64,000 nucleotides of DNA from Bradyrhizobium sp. LTSP849 (lineage in GTDB: Bacteria > Pseudomonadota > Alphaproteobacteria > Rhizobiales > Xanthobacteraceae): the NCBI RefSeq assembly GCF_000938255.1, contig NZ_JYMR01000053.1:124001-188000 (forward strand), read 5' to 3'. This document shows, piece by piece, positions 63,980-64,000 of the stretch. The position numbers and the translations under genes were made by a program. The notes below the pieces were generated by a model that searched no databases, was not told where the DNA came from, and saw nothing but the letters and a program-made list of their open reading frames with translations. The first letter of the stretch is position 1. Each line of letters begins with the position of its first letter.

Positions 63980-64000
63980 CTCGTCCGCTCAATCCTCGCC

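Overview
The window reads as chromosomal DNA of a high-GC alphaproteobacterium of the Bradyrhizobium / Nitrobacteraceae type. The reasons are the gene orders argS-dgt-erpA, eno...ftsB...pdhA-pdhB-pdhC-lpdA and kdsA-pyrG-secG-tpiA-ppiD-trpD-trpC-moaC...moeA-lexA, a pyruvate dehydrogenase E1-beta with its own lipoyl domain, an ExoR-like Sel1-repeat regulator, an alphaproteobacterial LexA box (GAAC-N7-GAAC) and several Bradyrhizobium-like intergenic palindromes. I see no rRNA, tRNA, CRISPR array, prophage, insertion sequence or integrase.

Layout. 1-10.5 kb: argS (cut by the window edge), dgt and erpA, then a lower-GC segment with a DUF4272 gene, a secreted protein with two repeats and a hybrid histidine kinase; then xthA, exoR and ilvD. 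10.5-11.6 kb is gene-free and rich in inverted repeats. 11.6-19.3 kb has a cobalt/cobalamin theme: a coupled four-gene operon ending in cbtB-cbtA, several small conserved proteins, a cytochrome b561 / fumarylacetoacetate-hydrolase pair, and a cobalamin riboswitch upstream of a TonB-dependent receptor. 19.3-26 kb: a membrane class III cyclase, a soluble lytic transglycosylase, a Bug-type binding protein and a threonine synthase-like enzyme.

26.2-38.8 kb is the pyruvate dehydrogenase block, all on the minus strand. It runs eno, a medium-chain dehydrogenase, an MBL-fold protein, an FMN reductase, ftsB, a GlpQ-type phosphodiesterase, pdhA, pdhB, DUF5076, a yeast-type cytosine deaminase homologue, pdhC and lpdA. 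38.9-47.9 kb: queF, a TfoX-N protein, a chemoreceptor, an MFS transporter coupled to kdsA, a NIPSNAP protein, pyrG, secG and tpiA. 48-52.4 kb is the plus-strand run ppiD-trpD-trpC-moaC. 52.4-59.6 kb separates moaC from moeA and holds an orphan Flp pilin, a GGDEF-EAL protein, ctpA, an FMN-dependent hydroxy-acid dehydrogenase, a HAD hydrolase and small ORFs. 59.7-64 kb: moeA, lexA with its SOS box, two small proteins and a protein made of three tandem GAF-like units.

Most genes are housekeeping: central carbon flux (eno, tpiA, PDH), envelope and division (kdsA, ftsB, secG, ppiD, transglycosylase, ctpA), nucleotides (pyrG, dgt), tryptophan, molybdopterin and SOS. The parts least explained by known biology are the cbt operon with two uncharacterised partner genes, the B12-riboswitch control of a siderophore-type receptor, the structured repeat at about 11.05-11.16 kb, the deaminase/DUF5076 pair inside the PDH operon and the three-unit GAF-like protein. 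No wholly new multi-gene defence or mobile system is evident.
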